Below, in pieces: positions 45,681 to 57,944 of a DNA stretch of 64,000 nt (the first letter of the stretch is position 1; each line of letters opens with the position of its first letter). Both the position numbers and the translations under genes were made by a program. This stretch comes from Desmodus rotundus (Eukaryota > Chordata > Mammalia > Chiroptera > Phyllostomidae), in NCBI RefSeq assembly GCF_022682495.2, contig NC_071393.1, forward strand, positions 99,499,010 through 99,563,009, in the 5' to 3' direction. The notes below the pieces were generated by a model. That model searched no databases. It saw nothing but the letters and a program-made list of their open reading frames with translations, and had not been told where the DNA came from.

Positions 45681-46440
45681 TTCGGAGCTTTGACTGTGAG
45701 CTTCAATTATTGCAAGGGAGAATATAGGGTGTTCTTGAAAACATATTGGCACAGTCATCCTCAGAGGGAAGTGATGAAACTCTGGCACCCTGCCTTTGTT
45801 ATGGAATGTAAGTTAGCCGTATTAGTGTTGGATGTTGTGATTCACAGGTGGGAAAAGGACCATTTGGCATTCTCTTGAGAAGGGTTTTTTATCTGATATA
45901 TAATTACATCTAAGTCTCTAGGGTCTACCTGGTGAACTGTCTTGTATGCAAGTGCACAGGGCTTTAGTGATCCTCTAAAAGGCATGAAATGCCATTGGCG
46001 TAACATTATTGCAGATTTAAAGGATCCTCAGTGCATTATTCTAATATGGTTAGAGACGGGTTTTAGTGAGGCCCTTGTTTCAGATATGATCCCCGATTAG
46101 GCCAGCTATCTTTCCTGTATTTTGTGGAGTAGATGTGACTCCTTTTTCTTGGACACCCATCTTACAACTCAGGCCCCTAAGTTACAGAGGAGACCAGGAA
46201 GGCATGTGAGCTCTGCCAAACCCTTCCCCTCTCCAGGGGAAAAGGAAATCAAAACCTCTGTCATGGACAGTTGACAGAGTTATTGGGCCGGTGGAATTGC
46301 TGAGAGAGTGATTCTGTATGGAGAACAAACAACACCCTTAAAGTAAAGGTGTGAGTTAGTGCTCATACAAAACTGTTTTTAAGAATGTTTCTAAGTTCAC
46401 TTTAAGCAGTTCTGTGTATCCTCTTCAATGGGTAAATATA
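45681..46440. other. No gene or clear repeat recognised
   Basis: Nothing supported. Confidence 0.5.
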
Positions 46441-46945
46441 CAGTAGCCCCCCATATCTGTGCAGGATACATTATAAGACCCCTCCCCCCCAGTGGATGCC
46501 TGAACCATGGGTAGGACAATACCCTATATGTAATATGTTTTTTCCTTTACTTACATACCTTTTCACTTACTGGAAGCACTCTACGTCTTTTCTTTGGCAT
46601 ATCTGAGTTGCCAGCATCACTGCTCTTGCGCGTTGGGGCCATTGTTAAGTAAAATAAGGGTTACTTGAACACATGCCTTGGGATACCATGACAATCAATC
46701 TCCTAACTGGGAAGGCCACTAAGCAGCTAATGGGCAGGTAGCGTATACAGCGTGGAGACACTGGGCAAAGAGATGATTCTCATCCCAGGCAGGATGGAAG
46801 GGGATGGTGCGAGATTTTATCACGCTACTCAGAATGGCATGCAATTTAAAACATATGAGATGTTCATTTCTGGAATTTTCCTTTCAATATTGTTGCACCC
46901 TGTCTCACCGTGGAAAGTGAAACCATGGATAAGGGGGAACTACTG
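46441..46945. mobile_element. Tigger-family nonautonomous element (MER2-like ends)
   Basis: Left end CAGTAGCCCCCCATATCTG, right end AAGGGGGAACTACTG, and TA immediately outside both ends (46439-46440 and 46946-46947), the pogo/Tigger target. The pair GATGCCTGAACCATGG and GAAACCATGGATAAGGGGG is the subterminal signature. Its right half matches the copy at 57.7 kb. No transposase ORF. Confidence 0.85.
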
Positions 46946-47899
46946 TAATACATTGACTAGAGTTTTATTTTTTTAGAGTATTCCTCAAGCAGATTTTAAA
47001 GCAGATTTTATTTAGAGTTAAACAACTTTGCCTTATTAAAACTGTTTTTCAAAGGGTTTCAAATAAAGTGCCATGGGGTGTGACTCAGGGTCATACAAAC
47101 TCAGGGAGTGCGTATATAATCTGGGCCCTGGCATATGATGTAATAACAAGTTCTCTTAACTACGGGTTTCATTTTTTCTCCTATGTGGAAAGAAGGCAAA
47201 TGTTGCCCAGACTTCTTCTGTGCTACCTTCATTGTCTTAATATTAGCAAACAAAGCTTAAATTTTTCTTCTGACAAAGTAATTCATGATAATTATTGAAC
47301 ATTTGGAAAATGCTTAAGTTGTAAAGCAAAAATAAGAATGAGCCTTTGCATTAATTAGGTTGCTAGCCGAATTGCTTGTGAGGGACCAGAGTGCGCAGTG
47401 GCTGGCAGGTGCTGGGAATTATTCCTCTTTCGCATAACAATCCAGAGGTGGGGGGTCCAGGGCTGGTAAACAGCCCTACTCCACGAGATCATGGAGGGAC
47501 GCAGGCTTCTTATAGCACATTTTCTGTCACTCCTCTCTCGTTTCCCTTGCTTTATGGTGTGACATGGCTTGCCATGAGGAACCTGCTATAACCAGCAAGA
47601 AGGGAGAATGGTGAAAGGGAAAGCAGAACCCAGAGATGCACGTGTCTCTTTTGTAGCCATTCCTTTGACATTTGACTCATGGCCACGTGCCTAGCAGCAA
47701 GGGAGGCTGGAAAAATATTTGACATGCATGTGGTATGTGCTACTTAGAATTCAGTTATAAGCATGGAATAAGAAGAGAGCAGCTATTGAAGCATATCTAG
47801 CAATTTCTGCCACTTCAAGAATGTCACATATGCGAAACAAAATATATTAGAAACATCACATATTTGTAAATATATGTGTTACAAAAACAGTTGAGGTCA
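46946..47899. other. No gene or clear repeat recognised
   Basis: AT-rich. Confidence 0.5.
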
Positions 47900-48260
47900 T
47901 ACCATATATAAAATTTTATATTCTCTTTCACTTTATATTATGCTCATTTTTCCTTGTTTAAAATTTTTTATTTACTGTTTTAAAGTTCCATCATATAGAG
48001 TTTCTCTGTTTTATTTAGTGGTGTTTGGTATTCAGGCTCTTTTTAACACATGCTAATAATTCTTTTTCTATATTTTGGTTATTTACTGGTTTTCGAATAA
48101 AGTCAAGGAGTGGCATTACTAAGACAATACCTGAGAATACATTTGAGGATCTTGATAAATAGTGCCAAACTGCTTCCCAGAGAGGCGCTGCTGATTTATG
48201 CTATTGGTAATAATGTATGGGTGCCGGCACACCCTGGAACAAGCTTATTTTGCAAGTCCC
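47900..48260 (-). mobile_element. Possible old L1 fragment, antisense
   Basis: TATTTAGTGGTGTTTGGTATTCAGGC, TAAAGTCAAGGAGTGGCATTACT and GTGCCAAACTGCTTCCCAGAG resemble reversed terminal ORF2/3' UTR of an old L1. Very diverged. Confidence 0.4.
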
Positions 48261-49316
48261 ACTAATCATTGTTATCCCTAGGGTTCGTTCTCTGAAAATA
48301 GATTGTTTTTGCTCTTGGCTTGTTTTTATTTCCTTTGCTGTCATTAATCATGATAATAGTTTTCTAATAACTTTGGCTCATTTGAAAACATATGATCCCT
48401 TAAATTCCTCTGGGAATATAATTGGTTGGGTTGAGATTGAAGCACATGGGCCACTCTTCAGCAACATGAGATCTCTAGTGACATTAATGTGGGTTTGGTC
48501 CGAGGACCTCATGTGAATGGGATTTTCACCTTTAGTACTTTCAATGTGAGGTACCTCTTTGTTCTGAGATAGAACAAAATAATGGTAAAAATAATGAGGC
48601 AGAGGCAATTCCCTTTGAGCTGGGTGCTGGGTAGCTTCTCCGGACTAAAGGCACTTCTGAACATAGGAACTTTCTTAGATATGAACCATACTCAGGCACT
48701 GTAGGCAAAATTAGACCAAATCTGCTCAACATCCTCAGAGGTCATTAGTGCCTTGGGGTACAGGTGTTTCTGCTTTTAAACAGCCTGCAGAAGCTTTGGA
48801 TGCTAAAGATGCTTTTGCAACCACTAACTTGTTCATCTACCCTCTTAAAGGGCTAGATACACAAAGGATACTCTAGCTCGGCCCCTAACACTAGAGGAAG
48901 AGTGTGCTCTGTCTCTGCCACTTTGGTCCTGCTGGAAGCAAATTGGGTGAGGGCAGGAGGAAAGCTTGTTCTTATTCATCTCATCGCTACACACAGCCTC
49001 TGTCGCCGAGAACTCTGCTTCCCCTAGGGATCCCAGAACAACTTTGTGTTTTCATGTAGCCTGGAAGGTAGGGATGTTCACAAAGAAAAGAACTCCTATT
49101 TGCACAGATATGTTTGTTTAAAAGGAAAAGCGTTAACAAAATGTCTGCTTCTTGGCTCAGAAATGTAAACCTGTTAGACCTTCCTGCTCTTAGAGCCATT
49201 TGGCCCTCAGCACCCCATCCCACTCACAGAAACATTCGTTTGCTGTTCAGCTCTTACTTGTCATGTTATTTCTCCTTTTTCTAAACAACACATTCTCCTC
49301 TTTGCTCTTTTGACAG
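48261..49316. other. No gene or clear repeat recognised; ends in a splice acceptor
   Basis: The last 50 bp are T/C-rich (TTTCTCCTTTTTCTAAAC, CTCCTCTTTGCTCTTTTGACAG) and form a strong polypyrimidine tract plus AG. Confidence 0.5.
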
Positions 49317-49357
49317 CCAGATCTGCCAGGGAGCCTCAGGCTTCGGGAATTGAAAAG
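49317..49357 (+). other. Candidate 41-bp noncoding exon
   Basis: Bounded by CTCTTTTGACAG on the left and GAAAAG followed by GTAAGG on the right, both close to consensus. It contains no ATG, so it would be 5' UTR if real. No repeat covers it. It may join the GC-rich candidate first exon about 15.4 kb upstream on the same strand. Chance pairing of good sites in 64 kb cannot be excluded. Confidence 0.35.
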
Positions 49358-49989
49358 GTAAGGATTCTGAAATATTTTCTTCTAGGATCTTCTTGAATCT
49401 CACCAGAACTTCAAAAGGAAAATACCTACCTTAAGTGATGCTATAGGTGGAAACATTTAACATGTGATATTTATCAAACATTCATAGCATCTTTAGCAAT
49501 ATTGACATGGCTTCAGGATTTCCGGGGGGGGAAATGGCTCTCCTTGAAACCAAACTTCTCACCCAGGTTTCCCCGTTTTCTTCTAAAAACTTGAGTTGGA
49601 GACCTTTGAGGTTGCCGCCTTAATGAACAAAATATATTTCTGTGGCAACAAACGTGACTAATCGGGTGCAGCCGTTGAGGACGTACCCTGGGAAACAGGG
49701 ACGTTAGGTAGGTCAGAGGTTAGATCAGAGAAGGGTAAACCCTGTTGTCGGCAGATTGTAGGGGCTTTTCCAGCAGCAGCAACAACACCTACAACAAAAG
49801 GTCAATTTAATGCTGGTGGGTTTCCTCTTGAAGAAGTGGGGTTGGCTTTCGAAACTAGCTAAAGCCCTTTCACCCTGGCTGTAGATTTGAAAAGTCACCA
49901 TATTGCTGAGACAGTTGATAATGTGTATGTACGCTCTCCCCAGCCAAAACACAGTTTCCTCTAGTCAGTGACGTGGATTGTCAACCTCC
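49358..49989. other. No gene or clear repeat recognised
   Basis: A CAG/CAA run near 49773 (CAGCAGCAGCAACAACACC). Nothing else. Confidence 0.5.
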
Positions 49990-50130
49990 CCTTTAAAATT
50001 TAACTTTATTATGAAAAATTGCAAGCATAAACCAAAATAAAGAGAATAATATCATGCACTTCCATATCCATATTCACTTAATTTTAACAGTTTTCAACTC
50101 ATGGCCAGTATAGTTTGACTTATACACCCA
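49990..50130 (-). mobile_element. Old L1 3' end fragment, antisense
   Basis: TTAACTTTATTATGAAAAATTGCAAGCATAAACC and CAACTCATGGCCAGTATAGTTTGAC match a reversed old L1 3' UTR block. Confidence 0.5.
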
Positions 50131-50569
50131 CCTCTTTTCTTCCTTCCTCATCGGTTGTATGACAGTGGCTTGAATTTGGTTGTTGAATCTTTAATTTTTT
50201 ATTTACATAATTATTCAGGGACTACGGCAAAATGCTAACTAGAAATAATACCTACTTATAAACTGACTTTGTTTTCTGGGGCTAATCATTCATCCATTTA
50301 TTCTTCCAACAAATACTCAGTATTTACTAGTGCCAGAAACTTCTTAGGGTAAGAGAGCCAACCAATCTCCCCTACCTCACATTTATGAAGCCCCCAAATG
50401 TGGACTTCCGGAATCTCCAGATGAGTCTCTCTGCTGGAGATACACCGACAAAATGAAGAGATGACACTCGTCATGTCAACATTTGAAATGTGCCACAATT
50501 TTTAAAACCTGTTTTGACATGTTTTCACTTAAAATACTATAAACTTAAAAACAGAAAATACTTTTCCCA
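50131..50569. other. No gene or clear repeat recognised
   Basis: A short old-LINE-like phrase (CAACAAATACTCAGTATTTACTAG) near 50308. Confidence 0.45.
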
Positions 50570-50735
50570 ACTCTCTCATGTACCTTCTTATTTTATTATA
50601 AGTGTTTGTCCAATTATCTGCCTCCCTTTCAAGAATATAAGCTCTGAGAAAGCATTTTGCCTTTAGTCTCGAGCAAGGTGGCTGGCACTTGTTACATATT
50701 TGATACAACTGTTGAAGGAATGAACAAATGAGTGA
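50570..50735 (+). mobile_element. Old LINE (L2-type) 3' end, sense
   Basis: AATATAAGCTCTGAGAAAGC, CTGGCACTTGTTACATATTTG and GAAGGAATGAACAAATGAGTGAATG give the sense 3' end with TGAA-like repeats. Confidence 0.6.
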
Positions 50736-51270
50736 ATGCCAGGTGCTGGGAATATGAAGATGAAAAACACACAGGCCTCGTCCCAGAGCTGCTCAGTCTC
50801 GCGGGAAAGAGAACCTTGCAAAAAGGAGCTCTGAGCAGAGCACTCTGGGTGAGGGAGAAGAGGAGGTGATCAAGGGGGCGTTTATTTGAGCTCTGACACG
50901 AAGGGCCATCAGTCAGAAAAGTTAGAGAAAGGCATTCTGGGAATAAGGAATCACTTGTGAAAGTATACAAAGGCCCCAACGAGCATGCTGGAACCTTCAG
51001 CAATTTACAGTGGTGACGGCACAGTTGGGATGTAGCAGACTGAAGAGGTGTGGCTTGAGAAGCAGGCTGATGAAGCAGCGGTAGGACTCTAAGTGCCAGG
51101 TCCAAGAGTGGATTCTAGTTTGGGTGGGAAGTCAGAGAAGGGCACGCAATACTCTTTAAGGTTAATTCCTTAGGCTACCTAGTACAGTATAAAGATGTGG
51201 AGAGAGACTAATGGAAAGGAGGCCAGTAGAGGTCTCGGGTTTGGAAATGATGGGAGAACTGATGGAGCTG
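50736..51270 (-). mobile_element. Old LINE (L2-type) relic, antisense
   Basis: GCCAGGTGCTGGGAATATGAAGATG, GGCCTCGTCCCAGAGCTGCTCAG and GAAAGGCATTCTGGGAATAAG are the antisense start of the same element class, meeting the sense copy tail-to-tail. Confidence 0.5.
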
Positions 51271-51449
51271 CTGATTAGGGATGAGAAGTGAAATGACAGC
51301 AGACATCTGGAATGATGGCCAGATTTCTCTTTTGGGAGATGATATGGGTTGTGATAACTGGGATACAAATATAGGAAGAAAGGATTCAACTCTGTGGAGT
51401 GGCCACATCCAGGTCGGTAAGTCCAGTAGGCTGCTCACAGCTGGGTACC

Positions 51450-51640
51450 GAGCAGAGCTTCACAGCTCAGACACACATCAGAATCTCCAGGGGAAAGTTT
51501 AAAAGCACTCATATGCAGGCCCTACCCAGACCAGCTGAATCAGAATCCCTGGGGGAGGGGTGTGGACATCTGCAGTTTTTAAAAGCTTTCCAGGTATTTT
51601 AATATGCAGGCAGGGTTGAGAATCTCCAGTCTAGAGCTTA
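51450..51640. mobile_element. MER5A-like hAT element
   Basis: CACATCAGAATCTCCAGGGG, AGCTGAATCAGAATCCCTGGG, CATCTGCAGTTTTTAAAAGC and a closing GAGAATCTCCAG follow MER5A order. The left inverted repeat is worn. Confidence 0.7.
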
Positions 51641-52377
51641 TTAAACAAAAGACCTTTGTGTGTCTGCTTTTAAGACCATGTATAGCCTTTGCTACTCCAT
51701 ATCAAGGTTCTCTTGGAGTTCAGTACTTAATATTTTATAGGTGAGTGTTGAGCCATACACTCGACCAAATTTTGCTAATAATGAAAACATTATAATAATG
51801 TTTTATAAGTATTTGATATTCTTTGTCTGATATTTGGGTTGATGACTTTCATGCTAATAAATGTTCTTAAATGGTTTCAATCCAAGCAGAATTTCTCAAT
51901 GGGGGCCCGCAGGGGTGTTGAATGGAACAATTCCTCACTGTTCTCTTTGTTTTCCTGTCCTTGGCTCACAGAAGGCCAGAGGCATCTTCCAGTCATTGTG
52001 ATATTCAGAGACACGGAGAACTACTGTGTCCTAGCGTACACCTTTAAAGAGGTTATTTGGCATTTTCTACTCTCACCTAAAAGCACTTTTGCTTCTTGCA
52101 AAATTATTGGTTTCAGTTATGCTCAGTGGTTCTTTATGTAAGTGGTCTGTGCTAACAAACTAAGGAAAGAAACTAAATAAAGTAGATGTGTACAAGGAAG
52201 TATTGTGTTGTACCGTTGGAGGGATTTTGAGCATGTTTGCTCTTGTACTAAATCTGTTTTTTTAGGTCTATACAGAGAAGCAAAATAAACACTAGGGAAG
52301 CAATGGTCAAATATTGGGGTTTAAAGCAAAATACTACTAAGACATCATGCAAATTGAATAGCAACAATGATGAAGAA
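51641..52377. other. No gene or clear repeat recognised
   Basis: AT-rich, short ORFs only. Confidence 0.5.
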
Positions 52378-52853
52378 TGTATTTATTTCCTATTACTGCT
52401 GTAACAAACTGTTGCAAACAGTGGTATAAAACAAGACAAATTTATTACCTTACAGTTCTGCAGCTTTGGTTCTGTAAGGATCTCTCTGGGCTAAAAGCAA
52501 AGTATCAACAGAGCTACGTTCCTCTGTAAAAGCTCTAGGGGAGAATTCATTTCTTTGACTAATGGCTTGTGGAGTCCACTTTCCTCCATCTTTAAAGGAA
52601 GCAACATTGCATCGCTGTGCCTTTCTACTGTAATTACATCTAATTCTGAACACATCCAGGAAAGGTTCTTTGACTTTAAGGACCCGTGTTGTAAGATTTG
52701 GCACACCTGGGTCATCTAGGATAATCTCCCCTTCTCAAGGCCCTTAATTTAATGACATCTTCAAAGTCCCTTTATCCATGTAAGGTTACATATGGACAGG
52801 TTCTAGGGATTAGAACAGGGACCTACGTGGGGGCTGTTATCTGCCTACTCCAA
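52378..52853 (-). mobile_element. Probable MaLR-type LTR (MLT1 group)
   Basis: TTTCCTATTACTGCTGTAAC, GGTATAAAACAAGACAAATTTATTACC, ACAGTTCTGCAGC and CATCTTCAAAGTCCCTTTATCC give reversed MLT1-group order. No internal region adjacent. Confidence 0.6.
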
Positions 52854-54019
52854 AGTAATTAATTGTTTTAATGCCTCAGGTAGCAGAGATAAGATTATCT
52901 AAGATTTTATTGAGAAGTTTTAGGGTTCCCAAATTCATGAAGCAAGTCCTTATCTTGACTGTGCAAATCCTCTCTTCTAGATACAGGCCCTGAAGGCTTT
53001 GGGTTTTCTTGGAGTGTTTGGCATCAGATCAAGTGGACAGGTTCAAGTCCAAGGGTTCCTTTCTTGGCCAGACTTTCTAGTACTATGGGTGTGGCCTTTG
53101 GAGAGTGTGCTGCTTTTGACATTTTTCCAACTCTGACAAGTTTGCCTACAGTGTGCAGGTTCCAAAGTCTTTGAATAGCAGCAAAGAAATGGGAGATTTT
53201 TATTTCGTGCTGTTATGTCTGCCTGTCATACTTTATTTATGAGGCTCTAATATGTGGAAACTGAAGAGAAATAATAACATCATAATTCAGAGCCTCACTG
53301 TAGTGGTATTTACTGTAGCTAACTTCTAGGTGTGGTTTAATTCCCTCAGAAAGATTGAGCACCATCAGTCATGGAGGTAAGATCTGGGTTTCTGAGGACA
53401 AGGGTAGGCCTTGGGTAGGGTTGTGAATTATTTGGATATCCTCCACCATCCCTTTCTGGGCTCCCAATCTTGGTTTCATTTTCAGACCAGCCTCATTTCA
53501 GCTTTGAACCTCAGTTGTTTTTTTGTGAATCAAACAAGTTCCAGCAAAAATGAAAGATGGTCAGATCATGGTGCTGTCATTTATACCAATTATTTTATTC
53601 TTTTCGAAAGAGAAATTAGAGAGTAAATATAAATAAGAGATCTAAATGACCGTTCTAGGTACAGGGTTTCTTTGGGGACAGTAGAAAGGTCTGGGAACCA
53701 GATGGAGGTGATGACTGCGAACTCTGGAAGGTGCTAAATGCCTTTGAACTGAGCACTTTGAAATGGTAAATGGTTAATTTTATGCTATGCTAATTCTCCC
53801 TCAAGTAAAAAAAATGTCGATTGAACTTCAAGAGATTTTTTTTTTAAGACTGCTTCTCATCCTAAATTGGAAGAAGTTTGACTCCATTTCAATACCCTTA
53901 CGTTAGGTTTCTAGATCAAAATAGTTGTTCTATCCTGTCCCATTACTGGGAGAAGATATTTAGACCTGAAACTGTCTGCAAAGCAGAACTAATGAGAAAA
54001 GCCTCTAGGCGGTGAAGGA
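52854..54019. other. No gene or clear repeat recognised
   Basis: Nothing supported. Confidence 0.5.
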
Positions 54020-54282
54020 GGAACACCTCTGCGCTGGCCGACGTGGCTCCCTCGGTTGGAACATCGTCCCATGGTAATGGTTGCAGGTTTGATTCCTGGT
54101 CAGAGCACATACCTGGGTTGCAGGTTCGGTCCCCAGTTGGGGCACGTAGGAGAGGCAACTGGTCAATGTTTCTCTCTCACAATGATGTTTCTCTCCCTCT
54201 CTCTCTCCCTCCCTTCCCTTTTCTCTAGAATCAATAAGCATGTCCACGGTGATGATTAAACAAAAAAAGGGGGAACATCTCT
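54020..54282 (+). mobile_element. VES-type SINE with 11-bp target duplication
   Basis: The only sense-strand VES. SINE 54031-54271. Duplication GGAACACCTCT (54020-54030) and GGAACATCTCT (54272-54282) differs at one base. Head GCGCTGGCCGACGTGGCTCC carries the A box, GGTTTGATTCCTGG and GGTTCGGTCCCC the B-box-like segments. The body has a CT-rich run (TCTCTCCCTCTCTCTCTCCC) and an A-rich tail. Confidence 0.95.
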
Positions 54283-55729
54283 GAGAGTTAAGACACTATT
54301 AAGATGTATAGTTTTCGTTACTGGATTATAGGCTGCCCTGTTCTTTGCAAAGTTGATCACAATAAAAATTTGTTTTTTTAAGTGTAACAATTTAAAACAC
54401 TGGACTTTCTTCCACCTCTCATGGGATAGAAGTTGTATCAATGCAGCTGGAAAGTTTTTCAATATCCTATAGTAGCGGACTGCAATTGGATATGATAAAT
54501 GGAAAGATGTAGCAACTTTAGTGAAAGGTGGGCATAGGAACAAATTTCACATAAATGTCTTTTACTGAAACACCTCCTTGGATAGCCTCAAGGGCTGTCA
54601 CTTCATCAAAGTCTGATGGCGCTTGCCTAAGGGATGACGCCACAGGGTCTCTACACACAAGCTTTGGCTTAATGATGAAACGTTAAGGTTTTTAAGTCCT
54701 TATAGGTTCAGAGACAACCACTTTGACCTATCTACAGAGAGGTAACTAGGCAACCAGTATAACACTTAACCAGTGCATAGCATCCAAAGTTCGTAGCTAT
54801 TACATCATTTAAAAGAATACTATTTAAATCTGTCTTTTAGCCTTGGCATATGCTGCCATGTAACCTTTAATTTCTTAGAAAATACCACGCAAACCTCCAG
54901 CTCTAAAATAGAATGGTTTCTAGAAGCCCAGCATCCTCTGACATTTGGAAGGGAGTGTGCCTGCAAGAACAGTGGTAACAGAGGTCACCACATGCACTGT
55001 GCTTTATAATTGATAATTAAGAAAGTAGGTTTCATTGTTTGTATGGGAAGGTATAAGAGTTTAAAACCATCTCCTCTGCAGGCGGTAATGAGCATTCCTC
55101 ACAAAGTGATCGATGGAAACGTACAGTCACAGAGATGAGAGCTGGCTTTCACTCCAGTGAAGTTGATTTTACTTTGCTGGAAGGCGGTAACTAGAAATAT
55201 CTAGAATGATCAACAAACAAGAATGCATTGAAGACTTTTGATGTGTCAGACACTATACTGGTTACATACCATATTCCTTTCCTGTGATAACCATGCTTTT
55301 AGTTTTTTCAATTTTTTTATTATGAAAGGAATTTATGTGTAAATTTTTAAAAATTCAAGTGGTAGACATGGAACTACATGAAAACTAGAAGTTTCTTTCC
55401 AAACACCAACTTCTAGCCCCACTCCCTAGACGTAAAAACTGTTAATAGTTCTTGTGTGTTCCAGAAATTTTTATCTACTTGTCAATCTGTATTGAAAAAG
55501 TGACCATGATAAGTGCCATTAAACCATCTGTTCATAAGCTTTTTTTCTAGACTATATATTTAAATGTTGAGATACTACTTGATACTTCTTTTTGAAATGT
55601 GCCTTTTAAAACCAAAAAAGTAAAAATGTCAGAACTAGAGTGATGCCATTAGAGGGCTGGTGGCAGAGAGGACTCTCACTGGAAAATGTCAATGTGTCAT
55701 TTCAGCCTCCGTAGGATTTACATACAGAA
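54283..55729. other. No gene recognised
   Basis: The part at 55290-55610 has the style of an old L1 end (TTATTATGAAAGGAATTTATGTG, CAGAAATTTTTATCTACTTG) but I cannot align it confidently. Confidence 0.45.
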
Positions 55730-55935
55730 TTTAGGAATAAACCTTACGGTAGTTCACTATAATTTTCAAAGTCGTCTGGTGTACATTATCTCCGTTTATC
55801 CTCTTGGTGACCCTGCGACACAGGGATTGTTTATTTTACCAAGGAGGAAGCTGCGGTTCCCAGAGGTTAAGCCACTTGCCCACGAACACAGCTGAAGAGT
55901 GACAGGACCACTTCTAGAACAGGAGCCCCTTCCAA
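55730..55935 (-). mobile_element. MIR SINE
   Basis: Reversed MIR: CATTATCTCCGTTTATCCTC, ACCAAGGAGGAAGCTGCGGTTCC, AGAGGTTAAGCCACTTGCCC, ACACAGCTGAAGAGTGACAGG. Confidence 0.75.
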
Positions 55936-56575
55936 GTTTTGCTCCTGAACCAGACCACACCTGCAGGTGTGGGGAAGGACGAGGCGCAGAAACACCTCTG
56001 CGGCTCCAGCAGTGATGAGCTGCGAGGTAAAGGGGAGGCCGCTGGGCTTGCAGCCCACGGATGGGTCATGCAGTTGTTCTGATTCTGTCCCTTGGGCGGA
56101 TTATTTAATGAAGTACATACATTTTAGGGGGGGGCTGGCTCTCTCCTCACAGTTTCCGCACTAGCTATGATTATTCCTGTTTCGTTTGTTTGTTTGCTTG
56201 GGTAATACTGGCCACAGGGGTGGGAGCTTGACCCAAGCTGGTATTTCAAACCCAGACCACAGGAGTTGGTTTAAACGGTGGACATGCAACCCAGCAGGGG
56301 CCAATAACTACTTCTGTGGAATTTTCCAGCTCAAGTTGAGGAAGAATAGTAGTAAGAATCATGTAAGGCCATGTTTCAGTCTGTTGAGAGAATGAAGTCC
56401 AATGTGCAGAGGGGAAGCAAAACAGAGACAGACAGACAGGGACAGACAGATAAAGACAAAGGAGAGAGCAAAATAACAATTGGAGACCATGAATCCAGGC
56501 GATGTGAGACAACTCACTTCCACTTTCTTGCCTAAGTTAGTTTAAATTGCTACTAAAAGAGTCCTGACTGGTATC
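55936..56575. other. No gene or clear repeat recognised
   Basis: A short GACA-rich run near 56430 (GACAGACAGACAGGGACAGACAG). Nothing else supported. Confidence 0.5.
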
Positions 56576-56639
56576 TGCAGGCCTTTGTTTCATCTATAAA
56601 ATGGGGGTTATAATGTTTGTCCTGATTACGTCTAAATGA

Positions 56640-57944
56640 CAGTAGTCCCCACCTATCCACAGGGGGCATGTTTGAAGACCCCTAGTGGATGCCTGAAACC
56701 TTGGCTAGTACTGAAGCCTATACATGAGGTCTGTCCAGAGGCATCCAGCCATGTAATATGAAAAGTAGAGGCATTTTTTGAAGAAGATACGAGAAACATT
56801 GTACATAGGACAATGATGCCTCAGTCCCCTTTAAAGTAGGCACCTTGGGACCACATAGTTTTCCCAGTCTCCATCAGCTTCCCCATCATATTTTCCTGAA
56901 TCTCATCGATGGTCTGAAAGGTGATAGTTTGGGGAAAAGTCGGAAGTCACAGAGCACCAAATCTGGGCTGTAGTGGGGCGAAGTCATGTAAGTGATTTGA
57001 TGTTTCACCAAAAAACTCTGCATGAGACATGATGCATGAGTGGGCATGTTGTTGTGATGAAGCTGCCAATCACCAGTTGTCCATAGCTGCGGCCTTTGGA
57101 ATCATCCAAATAGTTTCCGTGGAGGAATGTTCAAGCTTACCGCAAAATTTAACGCAGATTCATTGTTCTAGTCACTCATTTTGAATATGACAGCCACACA
57201 GTAGACATGCTCACTCAATGGCATCTACCATCCCCCCAGCAATTAGTACAGTGAAGTCATCATTTTTCATACCTGTGCATTCCAGTCCACTCTCCTTGGC
57301 TGCCAAGTTACATCAATGTCACACAAACTGTTCTCGCTATATTAACAATGGCTGGACTTTTTCCAGACATACCTCATATACTGTTTTTTCTATACATAGA
57401 ATAAAGTTTAATTCATGAATTAAGCACAGTAAGAGATTAACAATAACAACTAGTAATAAAATAGGACAATTTTAACAATATACTATAATAAAAGTTATGT
57501 GAATGTAGTCTCTCAAAATATCTTTAGGTACTGTACCCACCCTTCTTCGTGTGATGATGTGAGGTGACACAGTGCCTACAGGAGGAGATGAAGTGAGGTG
57601 AATGACACAGGCACTGTGACGTCGTGCTCGGCTGTCGTAAGGGGTCCTTGCATACAATCCCTGTGATCCCAGACTGTTGGTCGAATAACTGAGAGAGCTG
57701 CTAAGCGGCCAAGGGGTGGGCAGCGGATACAGTGAGGATACTCTGGACAAAGGGATGATTCATGTTCTGGGTGGGCTGGAGCTGGATGGCATGAGATTTC
57801 ATCATGTTACTCAGAACAGTATGCCACTTAAAATGTATGAATTGTTTCTTTCTGGGATTTTCCATTTAATATTTTCAGACCTGCAGGTGACTGGGGGTAA
57901 CTGAAACTGTAGAAAGCAAAACCGTGGATAATGGTGGGCTACTG
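56640..57944. mobile_element. Tigger-family nonautonomous element (MER2-like ends), split by mariner
   Basis: Left end CAGTAGTCCCCACCTATCC, right end ATAATGGTGGGCTACTG with the subterminal pair GATGCCTGAAACC and GAAAGCAAAACCGTGGATAA. TA follows on the right; GA (a plausible decayed TA) precedes on the left. Excluding the mariner, the element is about 650 bp. It shares its right half with the 46.4 kb copy. Confidence 0.9.
56723..57378 (-). mobile_element. Internally deleted mariner inside the Tigger element
   Basis: Inverted ends CATGAGGTCTGTCCAG (left) and TATGAGGTATGTCTGG (right, reversed) are bounded by TA on both sides (56721-56722, 57379-57380). On the minus strand the N-terminal helix-turn-helix start of a mariner transposase (CGKLEHSSTETIWMI-like) runs directly into the C-terminal catalytic segment at about 57100. 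Residues WQLHHNNMPTHAS-like and SPDLVLCDF are readable there with frame breaks. The first catalytic Asp region is deleted. At 656 bp versus about 1.3 kb full length, it is nonautonomous. It differs in sequence from the 8.4 kb mariner, so it is a separate family. Confidence 0.85.
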
